Positions 32,392 through 44,500 are shown, counted from the first letter of the stretch. The stretch: DNA of 64,000 nt from Orobanche coerulescens (GCA_033398695.1 CM065802.1:75130096-75194095); one strand, 5' to 3'. Translations and numbers: made by a program. The notes: generated by a model not told the origin, from the letters alone.

Positions 32392-33954
32392 ATGACGTCT
32401 GCCACCACATCGAAGAGAGCCTCTTTCCAATCCGCCGGACGCCTTATTCCGGCTCAATCCGAGCCTCAACCTACGGCGGAGGGTAGCCATGGTGGCACGA
32501 AACTCTCGATCCCGTCCCTGAGGGACGACCTTAGCCTCTCGCTCGATCAGTTCCAAACAGCGGAACAGATCGAGGAGGCCATGGCCATCCTACGGGAGCG
32601 ACAGAGAGCATGCGGTGCGCCCGCTATTACCCCATCAGCCATCCGCCGCGCGGGCAAATGGAAGCTCAAGGGGTTACTCGTCGAGCAATCGTCAGGAAGC
32701 CCCGATTCACGAGCAGAAGCACTCGCAATACAGGACGGTTCCGTTTTCAGCTGCCTAGGAAGCGACCCATCATGGCGACCGGGGCATTCTGGCCCCAGCC
32801 ATGAGACGACGGAGCCCGAATCCGTCACCAGGAGTTCAGCGTACCCAACTCCCAAAAGGCAGGTCGGCCACTTGGCTCCCCCTCGATGAAGAACCAATAT
32901 CGACGGCAACGCCATCATCGCCTACCGCGGAGCCAGGAGATCGGTACACGATCACCTCGGCTCCCGCTCCGAGAGCCAAACCACGAGCGACCAAGTTACG
33001 GCGATGGCCGCAATGCAACGCCAGCTCGATGGCATGAAGGCGCTCCTAGAAACTGGGGCAGGCGCCAAGAGAAAGATCGTCGGGATCTAGTGAGCCGCTC
33101 GCGGTCCAGATCGAACTCGCCCCCGTGCAGCCAAGGATCACTCCTCCTCAAACACCTTTGTACGAGGGGAGATCGGACCCCAAGACTCACCTGAGCAAGT
33201 TCCGGATCTATATGACTGGATGCGGGGCATCAGACGCGACCACGTGCCGAATGTTCCCGTTAACACTGGGCGACCTGGCCCATAGATGGTACATCTCACT
33301 GCCACCGCGATCGGTCAGTTCCTTTGAGAAACTAGCGAACGAATTCACATCGTACTTCGCCGCCAAGGTCGCTCGACCTGAAGGACCCCACCTTATGATG
33401 AAAATCAGGAGGGGGAAGACGAGACCGACGCAGATTACATCGACCGGGTGGATGAGATAATCCTCAACGACGAGTCCGTAAGCGACGAGATCGCCCTCTA
33501 CTCGGTCCTAGGGGGATTCAATGGTCTTTCACCCATGTTCAGGCACCTTACGAAGGACATCCCCCCGACCTACGCAATCTTCCGCGCCAAGGCCGCAGAC
33601 TTTTTGGCCAGGCGAAGGTTGCTCGCCCTTCGCCAAGGCAAGGGGGCAGAGACGGCGATCGCCAAGTCCAACAAAGCGGTCGCCAAGCCACCCGGTGATT
33701 TCAGGACCTTCGAGGATGTGGAAGCCCATCTCTACCACAACCTCAATCTATCTCCGGCTCATATTTTCTACGCCATCCAGGGGCGCGAGCGGCTAAGCAA
33801 GCCGAAGGCGGTAAGGGACCACAGTCATCCGGACCGCAACAAATTTTGTGCTTACCACAAGAGTCCCAGCCACAATACCCATCAATGCTGCGACCTCCTC
33901 AGACAACTCTGGAGATTGTTCGAGGAGGGCAAGTTGGACAGTCTAGTATCTTAG
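32392..33954 (+). pseudogene. gag: Element C gag, unit 2 (frameshifts)
   Basis: Same protein as unit 1, with ATG at 32392. The core region is intact where unit 1 has its TGA, but a one-base loss near 33405-33412 shifts the frame inside the core, and a TGA at 32887-32889 ends the N-terminal frame. The knuckle-like segment reads CAYHKSPSHNTHQC. The two units carry different inactivating changes. Confidence 0.8.
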
Positions 33955-35018
33955 CCGGAGCTCCAGGCGGAAAGGATCAAGTGCTGCGATCGGCATCAGA
34001 ACGACGATCGCCAGTCTCCCAGTACGATCGCCAGAATCAAACACGGCGAGCCATAGGATTCATACGAGTCGATCCTCCCGATCAACCCTGGCGGCTAGAT
34101 CTTTATGCTTCAATCAAGAGGTGGAAACTTCGGAGGCCTTTCCCCAGTTTCCACCATGTCAAACGAAAGGCTACTGCCCAAGCAACATCTCCAAAAATGG
34201 AGGACTCGATCGCCCTCTAAAGTTCATCATCTAACATGATGGACCTAGGCACGAGATCGCCTCCCTCAGCACAACGTATACCATCGAGGATCGCCATCTA
34301 ACATGACAATCCGAGGTAGAAGAGTGCAGCCATGGTCCTGGAGGTCTATGGAACCGACAGCTTCGTCCTTGCAAGGTTCCTTTGGGCTGCGATCGCTCGC
34401 CCTTCGTTTAAATACGAGGCGGGCATAGCCGAAAGACCCTCCAAACAAATCAGTGGACACGCTCGCCCGCCCTCGAAGGTTCATCATTTAACATGGTGGA
34501 CCCGGACAATGCGATGCGTCCCTACCCCCGTCACAACGTATACCGTCGAGGATTGCCATCTAACATGACGATCCGAGGTATAAAAGTTCTAACAAGCCGC
34601 GGATGTGGAGTCGATTAATCCGACGACGCCCCGCGCAAGGACTCCTCCAGACCAAGACCGTTCGCCCTTCGTTTAAATATGAGGCGAGCGCAACCTAACG
34701 GAGGACCCTCACAATAAAGTGAGTCGCGAGACAAACCTACAGGTGGAATGTACCTCGTGCACAAGACACGGTTATGGAGATCGGTCCATCGAACTCCGTG
34801 ACCGTGCACGGTTCCTCAAGGTCGAAACAATCGGTTTTCCACGGGGGATCTGCAAAATTGAAGATCACAAGAACAAGACCGAAGATAGCTTGCCAAACGA
34901 TCAGGTCGCCCAAATCCGAGACCAAAGTTCGCTCAACGGATCGCCCGTTTTTATCCTAAACGATCGCCAGTGGAACCACCTCACCCCATATCTTCAACAT
35001 CGGAGCAAGCTGGGTAAT
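33955..35018 (+). repeat. Element C non-coding internal region, unit 2
   Basis: Counterpart of 30282-31301 with the same 260-bp tandem pair. It holds about 43 bp near 34950-34992 (including AAACGATCGCCAGTGG) that is absent from unit 1. Confidence 0.7.
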
Positions 35019-35983
35019 TGTTGTGTCGAGATTTATACACCTCAACAGGCGATCGGCACGAAGACCGGGCGACCGAACCAGAGTCAAATAGACCAAGGCA
35101 GGCTTGCCGATCGAAGGACCCAGAACAGGACCCAGCGCCGAGCGATCGACTGCCAAGGCGATCGTCTCCCGGCAACTAGCGATCGACCCAAGTGCCCGAT
35201 CATGGACGACCGCCTCATGCCACGTAAAGCCAACATTCGCCAAGTCTACGAAGGCCGAAACTCGAAATAGAGACCCATGTGCAGATCCGCGAATGGCGCC
35301 GCAGAACATGGATCTTTGACTCCAGCCCATCAACAACTGTCAAACGGCAAGGACAAACCTCACCTACCGACAGACCCACCGAAAGGTCCAAAGTGGACCT
35401 CCCAAGACAGCGACGTAAGGCACATAGCGTCTTCTCATTGGTTCACACAGCTGGCTGCCAGCAGCAGCCGCGGACTTTAAGGCAATCAGCCCATGTGCTA
35501 AAGACGATCGCCCCCTTATTCTAATACAGGAAAGGCGATCGCCCGTCAGGATTAAGGCATCTCAGCTCCTATAAATAGAGGACACCCAGCTTTCGGAAAA
35601 GGGTTGGCTTCTCTCTCTTGGCTACGCTATAAACTTCGGACATCTTTCTATCTCTCACTCTCGAAACCTCTTAACCCAAAGACGGTCGGCGGAAACGAGA
35701 ACAAGAACTCACAAAGCTTCAACTCTGGTTCTTCCGGCAATCACCAGCACTCAAGAGCTAGATAACTAGGGTCTTTTACACTCATTGTAATTGTACTCTT
35801 ACATTAATATTTGTACTCCAACGTATTCATATTAATAACATCTCGCGAGAGCATTCAAGCCCGGGCCTAACAAACCCGGCACATCTTGTGTTATTTACTT
35901 CCCCACGGACGTGCTCTCGCATTTTGTTTGTTACTCATCCATTCCAGCAATATCATCTCCGGATAATATTTTGGGTAACAACA
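35019..35983 (+). repeat. Element C LTR 3
   Basis: 965 bp, ending GGGTAACAACA at 35983, followed by the ggctg target duplication and the remaining part of the A LTR. Confidence 0.92.
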
Positions 35984-35988
35984 GGCTG

Positions 35989-36191
35989 TTTGGCCTTGTC
36001 CTTTCAAATGAGATTTTACGACGGGTTTGATAAATGGATTTTATAGAGTCTTCGAATGTTTTTAATATATAATACCGTCGTTAGTCTCTTGGGCGTTTGT
36101 AAATGATTGCGGAAATATCTTTTAGCCTTGTGGGTTTCGTCTCGGGGTCCACAGCGCTGTAATATTCTTGGATGGCTTTGGGGGTGTTACA
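35989..36191 (+). repeat. Element A 3' LTR, last part
   Basis: Continues the A LTR from the C insertion point (counterpart of about 11045-11252) to GGGGGTGTTACA. It is followed by the gtggt duplication. Confidence 0.9.
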
Positions 36192-36196
36192 GTGGT

Positions 36197-36644
36197 GGTG
36201 GTGGTGGCCGCAAGGATATGGGCGAAGGAAGGGAGACAAGTTGTGGTGGTGTCGGCGAAAGGGAGATGGGTGTGGTGGCGACAGAAGGGAGACGGGTGGT
36301 GGCAGTGGCGGTAGAAGAATTGTTGGAGAAGAGAGACTCAAAGAGGAAAGAGGAGAGAGAATTAAATAAAAAGAGGAAAGAAGAGATGGAAAAGACGAGA
36401 GTGAGAGAGGAGAGAGAAATATTTTTTTTGTTTAATTCTATATCGAGTTATAATCGTAATTTCAAGTTTAATCTTTACTTTAAATTAGAATACCAAACTA
36501 CTAACCAATTAATTACTATATATTTATCTTGACATTGTCTTATCTACCAAGCACAAAAATACCTTAACAATCACCTCACGTTCACAATATTTATCTTGTC
36601 GTTATCTATCTTGTCTTATCTTCACATATCTACCAAACGAGCCC
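36197..36644. mobile_element. Right half of the DNA-type element split by element A
   Basis: Purine- and GGT-rich sequence, then a tail whose end (ACCAAACGAGCCC) is the inverse of the left end at 7132. The glycine- and glutamate-rich ORF here is a composition artefact. Confidence 0.4.
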
Positions 36645-37387
36645 TACAGTTGTTCGTTTCTTTTCTTGCTCGGTTCTATTACACAGGTTCAGGGATCCTG
36701 CCTAAACCCCCACCCCGAGTTGTTTGTTTGTCTAAACTATTCATTTTTTTTTTTGAAAAACAATACACTTGAAATTAGTATATAAATAATGCAAAATCAA
36801 ACAATTGTAATTTTTTGTAGTGTTATAACTAAAAAATAAAAATGGAATTAATATTTTTCTCGGCCCACATTAGCTTTCCAAGTAAGGGCCTGTTTATTTC
36901 TTACTTAATTAACTTAATGCTTAATCAGCTTAATCGGTCAGCTATATCTTGCTGTTTACTTTCAACTTAATGATCTTAATAATGTCTTTTGCATTAAGCA
37001 ACTTTTGGGGTGTCCTTACCATTAAGCCAGAAATACTTCCCCAATATACCAAAATTACTCTCTCTAATAATAAAAGAATCGAGTATATATAGTATAAATT
37101 ATCATATAATCTTAATTATAATTGAGTATATATAGTATAAATTTAAAATATATATTAATGTTATATATTTAAAAGTCATAAAATATAAACTATTTATTGA
37201 TAAAAATTAATATAACTAAATATATATATATATATATATATTAAAATATAACTTAATATATTTATAAAAATATTGTATGATTATTTAAATATAACTGAAA
37301 ATTATAATATGATTTATGATATATATTATAATATAAATTAAATATATATTATGTTATATTATATATTAAGTTATATTATATAATTTT
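36645..37387. other. AT-rich intergenic region with MITE-like sequence
   Basis: No gene seen. A GGGCCTGTTTATTTC start near 36886 with repeated TTAATCAGCTTAAT-type words looks like a MITE end. An (AT)n run sits near 37218-37242. Confidence 0.4.
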
Positions 37388-37706
37388 TTACATCGGTTTT
37401 CATTTGGAACTGATGTTAAATTGAAGTTTTTTTTAACATCATCTTTTTCGGAACTGATGTTAAATTGATTTTTTTTTCTTAACATCGGTTTTTTCCAGAA
37501 CCGATGTTAAATTGAAGATTTATTTTTAACATCCGTTTTTATTAGAATCATGTTAAATAATTTTTTTTATTTTTAACATCGGTTTTAGCATAACCGATGT
37601 TAATTTGCTTTAAAATTTCCAATTATGCCACCGCATTTTTTTTAACATCGGTTTTTTCAGAATCGATGTTAAACTGACGATGTTAAATGTTTTTTTCGTA
37701 GTAGTG
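37388..37706 (-). mobile_element. CACTA-type terminus with sub-terminal AACATCGGTT repeats
   Basis: On the minus strand it starts CACTACTACGAAAAAAAC at 37706, the terminal form of CACTA elements, followed by at least six direct and inverted copies of AACATCGGTT and AACCGATGTT. Such sub-terminal arrays bind CACTA transposases (established for En/Spm). I could not find the opposite terminus with confidence, so this may be a truncated or non-autonomous copy. Confidence 0.65.
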
Positions 37707-38536
37707 AATACCATTCAACTTAAAAAATAAAGAACATTTTATTAAAAAGGACTGAATTCATATTGAGGGGTAAAATAGTAATTTCTGTCATTCAGATAGT
37801 TCATTCAGAAAAAAAAAAAACAACCAAATATTTTTACAAATCAGACAGATTAATCTACTCAAACGGCGCTGGAGTCCCCTCGTCCTAAGATTCAAAAAGG
37901 CAATCCAAACATCAATCAACATATTTGGCTCGCCACTGACTTGTTGATACCTCCTTACTTTTCTGGTCAACATCATCATTCGACCTTCATAATTATTCAC
38001 CCCTAGTATTATTGTTATTATCACTGCTATTATTAGCAGTATATATTACAACACTACTCTTACATTTCCTATACTTGCTTATTTCGCCTCATTTTTTTTT
38101 TTTTTTGGCTTATTTTACTCCCACCACTCCCACATGCCATGCCATTCAATCAATGCTGTGCCCAGCTAGATTTCCCATAATATCACGGTTTTACTTTTTT
38201 TTTTTTCAGATTAAATATTGTAATAGAATTTTGCATTCGAAAAGTCAGAAACAGTCTTGTATTTTTAAATTTCTCCACAGGACAACTTGTTTCAGACCCG
38301 TATACATTCATTTCCCCTGCAATTCAATCACTTTTCGTTCATTTTCCTCTGTTTTTTTCCTTAAAAGTTTTCAACTTTCTGGGATTTCTGGCGTTTGTGG
38401 GCTGCACAGGGTCAACTCGGGCTTTATAATTGGTGGGTTTTCAAGAAACTCTGCTCTATTGGCTTTTCAGCTGTTGGGCTTATCAACTTCAGTTGAATAA
38501 ATAAAATTTATGGGTTTGTGTTAAGTTTCTGATGAG
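37707..38536 (+). promoter_or_regulatory. Upstream and 5' leader region of the receptor kinase gene
   Basis: T- and C-rich sequence with poly-T and poly-A runs and no convincing coding sequence. The 162-codon ORF at 38012-38500 has random composition and no initiator context. The promoter and transcription start cannot be fixed by eye, and a leader intron is possible. Confidence 0.35.
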
Positions 38537-41500
38537 ATGAAAGATTTATGGAGATCCACAAGCATTCTTTTGGCGGCGTTTGTTATTTACCCGCTGAACT
38601 TAAAGTTCTGCTGGTCTCTTAATGATGAAGGTATGAGTTTCTTTTTTTTTTTTAAATTTTTTGTCAATTTTATTCATGTGATGTTTTTTTTTTAATTTAT
38701 TTTTTCAATGTTTAGGTGTGGCCTTACTGAGATTTAAAGAGAAAGTGACAAGTGATCCACACGGGGCTTTGTCGAATTGGATTGATGAAGTTGGGGTTGG
38801 AAGTCCTTGTTCTTGGTTTGGAGTTGAGTGTTTTCAAGGATATGTTGTAGTTCTGTAAGTACACTTGTTTTTAAAATTCACTCATGTTTTTTTGCAGTTT
38901 TTAGCTTAATCTTGTGTTCAGTCTTCCTAAGAAGCGCTAGGCGTTAGTCGAGAATTTTCAGTCTTCCTAATCTTGTGCTAGAGTGTCATATTTCATCTTT
39001 CAACGCAAATGATGATAACTGTTAATGTCTAATACATGATGTATAGCATTCTTGATATGTTCCGGTATTTAAACCAAAACATCATAAATTATTTTCTACA
39101 GGAACCTGAAAGATCTGTGTCTGAGAGGTACTCTGGCTCCTGATATCGGAGACCTGATTCATGTGAAGTCTATGTAAGATCACGAAATTAATCTCTGTGA
39201 AGCTTTTAGTTTCATGATTTTTGCAGCATTTTTTGTAAACTGAAAACTGTTGGGCAGAAATTTGCGCAACAATTCTTTTTCTGGTGTCATCCCCGAGAAG
39301 ATAGTAAATTTAAGAGAGCTGGAAGTATTAGACCTAGGATATAACATTTTCAGTGGACAGATTCCACGTCAGCTCGGCGATAATCTTTCAATGGCAATCC
39401 TGTAAGTGTGTAACATAACTCGTTAATCCAATGCAAGGAAAAAAAAAACGAAGGCCCACTTATGTGATTTTGATATTGTGTGTTTTCTGTGTACTCGAGT
39501 TTACTTGACAACAACGAGCTTCTTGGCGGTAAACATCCTGAAATTTATGAACATCAAAAACTGTCGGAAGTTCGAGCAGAGGAGAACATGTTATCCGGCA
39601 CTAGACATGCATCATCTCGTAACAAAATAGTAATCTCCAGGTAAATCTACTCAATACAGTTTTTATCTACTCAAACTTAGGAAAATTCTAAGGTACCCAC
39701 ATGGGTACTACTACTATATACCTGCATGTATATTTTTTTTTTTTTTTTTTGATCGGTTAAAAATGAATTAAATGATCAAAGAGTTACATATACACCGGGC
39801 ATACCCGGGAAAGATACAGACCGAATGGGAGGCCACAAGTTGGCTCCTCAAGTGGGATAATCAAAACAAACCAAAGGAGAGGGGCAGCCACAACGTCATA
39901 AATGCGTGCATTTTATTGCTTAAGCAATTCTTGCATAAGATGAATGTTATCAATCATACTACGCCCCTTAATAAAAGCCGCTTGCGCCCCATCTATTATC
40001 GGATCCAACACTGACTAAAGTCTTGTTGCAAGTATTTTAGAAGTCACTTACTGTTGGCGAATGAGAAGATTTTGGGATCAAGGCAATTATCGCATGATTC
40101 CATTGCTCACGGAGGGAACCTGACCGAAAGAACTCCAAAGCAGCCGCTACAAAATCGTCCCCAGTAATCAATGTTTTAAAAAACGCGAGAGGCGTACGCC
40201 TCGAGGCGCGCCTCAAGGCGAGGCGCGGCAAAAACGCCTCGGGGCGTTGTAATTCAGACTAAATCTGAGGCGACCGCCTCAGTCGATCGAGGCGGCGGAA
40301 GAAACGCACGCTTCAAAGCGTGCGTTTGAGGCGCAAGAGGCACGACCTTTTTCCTTTTTTTTTTCTTTTGCTTGAACCAGGAGAAAAAAGAATTACTTGT
40401 TGATCCTTGAAGGAGTTTCAGTAAAGTTCGCTAATTGAAAAATGTGCATACGAAGAAAATATGAAACGCGAGGAGTAGGCGAATAAATAGGGTATAGCCA
40501 ATGTTTTAAAAACTAATAAAAAAGAATAAATGATAAATTTTATGTAAAATTTGGGAGAGAATGTAATTTATTTTATATAAAAATTTATTTTATATTTTTT
40601 GTGATTTTATTAGAGAAAAACAAAATACAACTGAAAAAATTAAATTTATGACCTAATTAAATTTTATGAGTAAATTTTACAGTTATAATATTGAATTTAT
40701 GAGTTGTTGCTCTTTTTTATTTAAAAAATACATAAGATTGTTATTTTATTAAATGGTATTTATTAGAGAAAAATAAAATAAAATTGAGGCTTATGCCTCA
40801 ATAATATGGTACTTTAGTACCCTAATTCTTATTTGTTTTGTTGTATTACTAATTTATATCAATAATATGATATTTTTATGAGATTCTTAGAGTTTTTTTA
40901 TTTCAAACGAGGCTTACGCCTCAATGCGCCTCGAGGCTTACGCCTCGCCTCGTCCGGCCAAAACGCCTCAAACTCGCCTCGCGCCTTTTAAAACATTGCC
41001 AGTAATGCCCCAAGTCTTCTTAAAGAATTTAGAAGAGTAACCATCGGGACCAGGAGATTTATCATTCTCAATGTTGTTTAGGGCACGAAGGATTTCATCC
41101 TTGTCCATATCTTGTGTCAGGGCTTCCTGCTGCCCTGGTCCAGAATCGGCCCATATTTAATGATGTCCGGGTCGATAGAATTAGTGGGGTGTCTGGTCCC
41201 CAACAAGTTCTTTATACCAATCGACAAGTTCCTCCCCCACTTGATCGATTGAATTTGTAACGCTGCCGTCCGGTCTATGGATAGATGCAATGAAATTCTT
41301 CTTAGCTTTCCGTTTAACCACGACGTGGTAGAATTTCGAACATTTGTCACTTTCAATAAGGTACTTAACCTTAGCTTTCTGCTGATAGAATGATTTTTCG
41401 GCATTCCCCAAGAAAACGGCCTTTTCTTTGAGGGCATGAATCTGTAGTGCTAAATTTGAATTGCTCGGGTCCGATTGCAAACTAACCTGAGCCTCCTTGA

Positions 41501-44500
41501 GGGCAGCTTTAGCCTCTGAAGCACGATTAGATATATGGGCAAAGTGCTTCATTTTAAGATCTTTCAACAAAGGCTTGAGAGATTTGAGTTTCTCCCTCAA
41601 GCGAAATTGAGCCGAGCCCCTAATCCTGGATCTCCAGGATCTGTCCACTATAGAAAGAAATTCTTCATGTTCCATCCACATGTTGAAGAATCTCCAGGGG
41701 GTCTTACTCGCGTAGGTGATTCCTGAGAAGCGAACCACGCAAGGGGAGTGATCCGAAAGGCCCTGCGGCAGGAAGTTAGCCTCACAGTGAGGGTTCTTCA
41801 TAATCCAGCAATTATCTACCATGGCCCTGTCCAATTTAGTCCACACTGTGCCATTGTTCCAAGTAAAATTCATGCCTGACGAAGGAAGGTCCGTGAGCCC
41901 AAGCAAGGAACAACAGTTCTCGAAATCTTTCATTTCACGAGGAGGAATCGGAACACTAGATATTCTATCAGTAGGATGAAGGACTGAATTAAAGTCCCCA
42001 ATGACAAGCCATGGCTTGTCAATGTCCGATTTCAGACGGCATAATTCTTCCCACATTGGCTTCCTATTATTATTCGAGTGAAGGCCGTAAACAAAACTAA
42101 CAAAATTGGCTTGATGACTAATTTTGCAAGTAACCAAGGTATGGATAATTTGGGGATGCACTCCAAGAATATCCAGATCGACTTTGCCTTTATTCCAAAT
42201 AATTGCCATACGCCCGTTTTCGTGAGTGTTGAAATTGTTGCAAGAATCCCAACCAGCAAGTCTTCTAGAAACAAAGTAATCCATTTTACTAGCAGTGGAT
42301 TTTGTTTCTAAAAGTCCAAAAACATCGATATTATTATTCTTAATGAGGTGGAACACCTCATCCTGCTTAAGGGGTGAGTTAAACCCCCTAATGTTCCAAG
42401 TTGCAATTATCATTGACGTTTAGAGCCTACCCTCTTGCCAAGGGAGGCCCGCTCCATTTCCTGTTTTCGGTAAATTTGATCTTTCAATTTGACTGCAATG
42501 GCCTTTGGTTTAACTATTCGGTTGCCTTTCCCAACTAGTTGAAAATCTGCCTCGGGGATAGGTACATATTCTGTTTCGTCAGTGTGAAGAGATGAGTGGT
42601 CATCCTCTTCTAGAGATTTTCCGGACGGGCCTGGAGCACTGTTAACTGATCCCTCTGCTTTTATCAAATGAGGGCTTGAATCTGAATTGTCTTTCATGTG
42701 GGGATTGAGCAAGTTTACATGATGGCTCGAATCACCAGTTCTGGGGGATTTAACTGAAGGCTCTTTGGCTTTTGCTTTAATGTCTGATGGTGGCTTCGGA
42801 TTTGTCTCTTTTGATGGTATTGCAGCGGCTTGTGCCTTAGGAGGAGCCCCGTCCATCTTACTCTTAGGCGGTTCTTGTTTGTCCACGGAATCATTCCTCC
42901 TACAATGGACAGTATGATGTCCAATATTTTTGCATATAGCACAATACTTTGGCTCATTTTCGAATTCGACCAGTTGGTCGAATGGTTTTCCATTAGAATC
43001 AATAATGGGAATGGTACGAACAAGTTCCTTAGTAACATCCACATCAGTAAGGACTCTAGCATATGAAATACGTTCCATTGTTGTAGTCAATTTGTCTGTC
43101 ATAAGTGGCTTGCCTACTTTCGAAGCAATACGGCTGAGTAGCTTGGCGTTCCAACATTCTAGTGGCAGGTTTGGGAACTTAACCCAAGTTGGTATCGAAT
43201 CAATCTCGTCTTCTCCGAATTTGAACTACGTGGCCATGGTTTTGAGGAGAAGAGTGCGCCCGTAGACGGAGTAAGGGCCACCCCCCAACACAATACCTCT
43301 GTCATGCTTGGTTTTGAATATGAAAGTAATCCATCCGTTAACATTGGGGATGACTCTGACTTCAACATCCCATGATTTGGTGATCTTGTCCATTCCAGTT
43401 TTGCCCGGGTGCCTGGTTGGGAAATAGCCAATAAGAGCATATCCAAATTTGCTCCCAACATCAACAATTTCGTCCGGTAGGATGCGGACAGCATCTTCAG
43501 TTGTTTCCTCAAAAGAAAGTTGGAATCCGGCATCTGGGTCCCTGCTATTTTTCACAATTTCTGCATAAGATTTGTTGACGGCCTCGCCTTCAACTGGACC
43601 CTTGTCCACTGTGCCATTGTGGTTGCTAATACTTCGGTCGGGCAATTTATCATGCACTTCATGTGCAGCTGTTGGTTCAGCTTCAGAAATAACAGTAGGT
43701 TTCATCTCCGAACCCATATCCTGTCCCTCAACCTCCAATTCCTCCACAGCTCCTATGTTTTTAATTGAAAGCAAAGGATTAGCCATTTTACCTGAACGTG
43801 AAGTGCAGCTTCCGTCTACAGTCAACAATGGCTTGAAGTTGATTTTCTTCTTGCCATTCCCCATGGTCCCGCAGTAGTAGCTCGCGGGTGGAGCTGGATG
43901 TTTGTCCACCGTCCAGCAACAGCAGCTCGCAAAGGTCCCACTGAAGTTAAATCCAAAGAGCTGCGAAAAATAACAATTGCTGGTCGGTGCTACAGTGAAT
44001 CGCGCTGAAGAAGATGTACAGTATCCCGCTGAGATCTCTCAAAATACTCAATGAAAGGCAAAACGGTGCGGAGCTAAGGCCGAGGCTAATCTCGCGAAGA
44101 AGAATCAGCAAGCAGAAATCAGATTAATTGAAAAACGAATCTGTGGGAAGAAATCTAAGGTTCAGGCGACTTGGAGTGATAAAATCGCCCAAGTAGAGAG
44201 CATTTCTCTTAGCCTGTCACAAATAATTTTCATCATGAATCCGTGGTGAATATACATGCAGGTATGGTACTCGTGTGAGTATCTTAGAACTTCCCTCAAT
44301 CTTAATGGGTGTTTGTGCATCCTTACAAGTTTCTGGTGAATAATTGGGACATAAGAAATTCCTAGCAAAGCTTATTATTGGTTCCTAAAATGAATGTGGA
44401 TAAGTTTGAATTTCATCTATGGCTACAAGAGGGGCAAAAGACATCCTTGATTAATTAATTAATTAATAATGCAATAATATATTAGCTGCTAGCGACTGTT

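Larger units (their letters stand above)
27628..35983 (+). mobile_element. Element C: head-to-tail array LTR-gag-LTR-gag-LTR of a non-autonomous gypsy element
   Basis: Three LTRs (964, 964, 965 bp; TGTTGTGTCGAG to GGGTAACAACA) alternate with two internal regions of 2,710 and 2,753 bp that align throughout and encode only a gag. A perfect 5-bp duplication, ggctg, flanks the whole array (27623-27627 and 35984-35988), and the 3' LTR of A resumes directly after it. There are no duplications around the middle LTR. One insertion followed by unequal recombination between LTRs, or insertion of an already tandem cDNA, would explain it. Gag resembles the Tat/Retand group; gag-only elements of this kind are called TR-GAG. 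Confidence 0.9.
7686..36191 (+). mobile_element. Element A: large LTR retrotransposon without coding capacity, host to three nested insertions
   Basis: Long terminal repeats start TGTAATATTCGG or TGTAATATCCGG and end GGGTGTTACA. A perfect 5-bp target duplication, gtggt, flanks it (7681-7685 and 36192-36196). With B, Cassandra and the C array removed, it has LTRs of about 3.57 and 3.6 kb and an internal region of about 2.3 kb with a tRNA-Met primer site and no recognisable gag or pol. That matches the class called LARD (large retrotransposon derivative). Shared LTR ends and primer site point to mobilisation by Tekay-like proteins such as those of B, which is inference. Confidence 0.85.
39729..44247 (-). 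mobile_element. L1-type plant LINE, reverse orientation, internally deleted
   Basis: A poly-T run at 39729-39750 is the poly(A) tail of a minus-strand element. From right to left are a leader, ORF1 (DUF4283-like domain plus CCHC knuckle), ORF2 with an endonuclease, and a truncated RT. Most of the RT and everything after it is lost near 39900, where the sequence jumps to a 3' untranslated region. A hAT MITE interrupts the RT. I could not define a clean target duplication. Confidence 0.85.
39680..44295. mobile_element. Mutator-like MITE in intron 5, split by a LINE
   Basis: The left end GGAAAATTCTAAGGTACCC and the reverse complement of the right end (GGGAAGTTCTAAGATACTC) continue as inverted repeats of about 50 bp, both reaching ACCTGCATGTATAT. 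The flanks tcaaactta (39671-39679) and tcaatctta (44296-44304) give a 9-bp duplication with one mismatch, as expected for Mutator-type elements. The LINE occupies the centre. Confidence 0.65.

Noticed and set aside
36107..36532. Glycine- and glutamate-rich 141-codon protein
   Set aside because: It spans the end of the A LTR, the target duplication and a GGT/GAA-rich repeat, so it cannot be one gene.
38012..38500. 162-codon ORF as a membrane protein gene
   Set aside because: The hydrophobic run comes from T-rich DNA. No start context, no recognisable domain, and the frame overlaps the leader region of the receptor gene.
39700..44280. Inverted flanks ACCTGCATGTATAT as target duplications of the LINE
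   Set aside because: They are inverted, not direct, and continue as about 50 bp of MITE ends with a separate 9-bp duplication outside.
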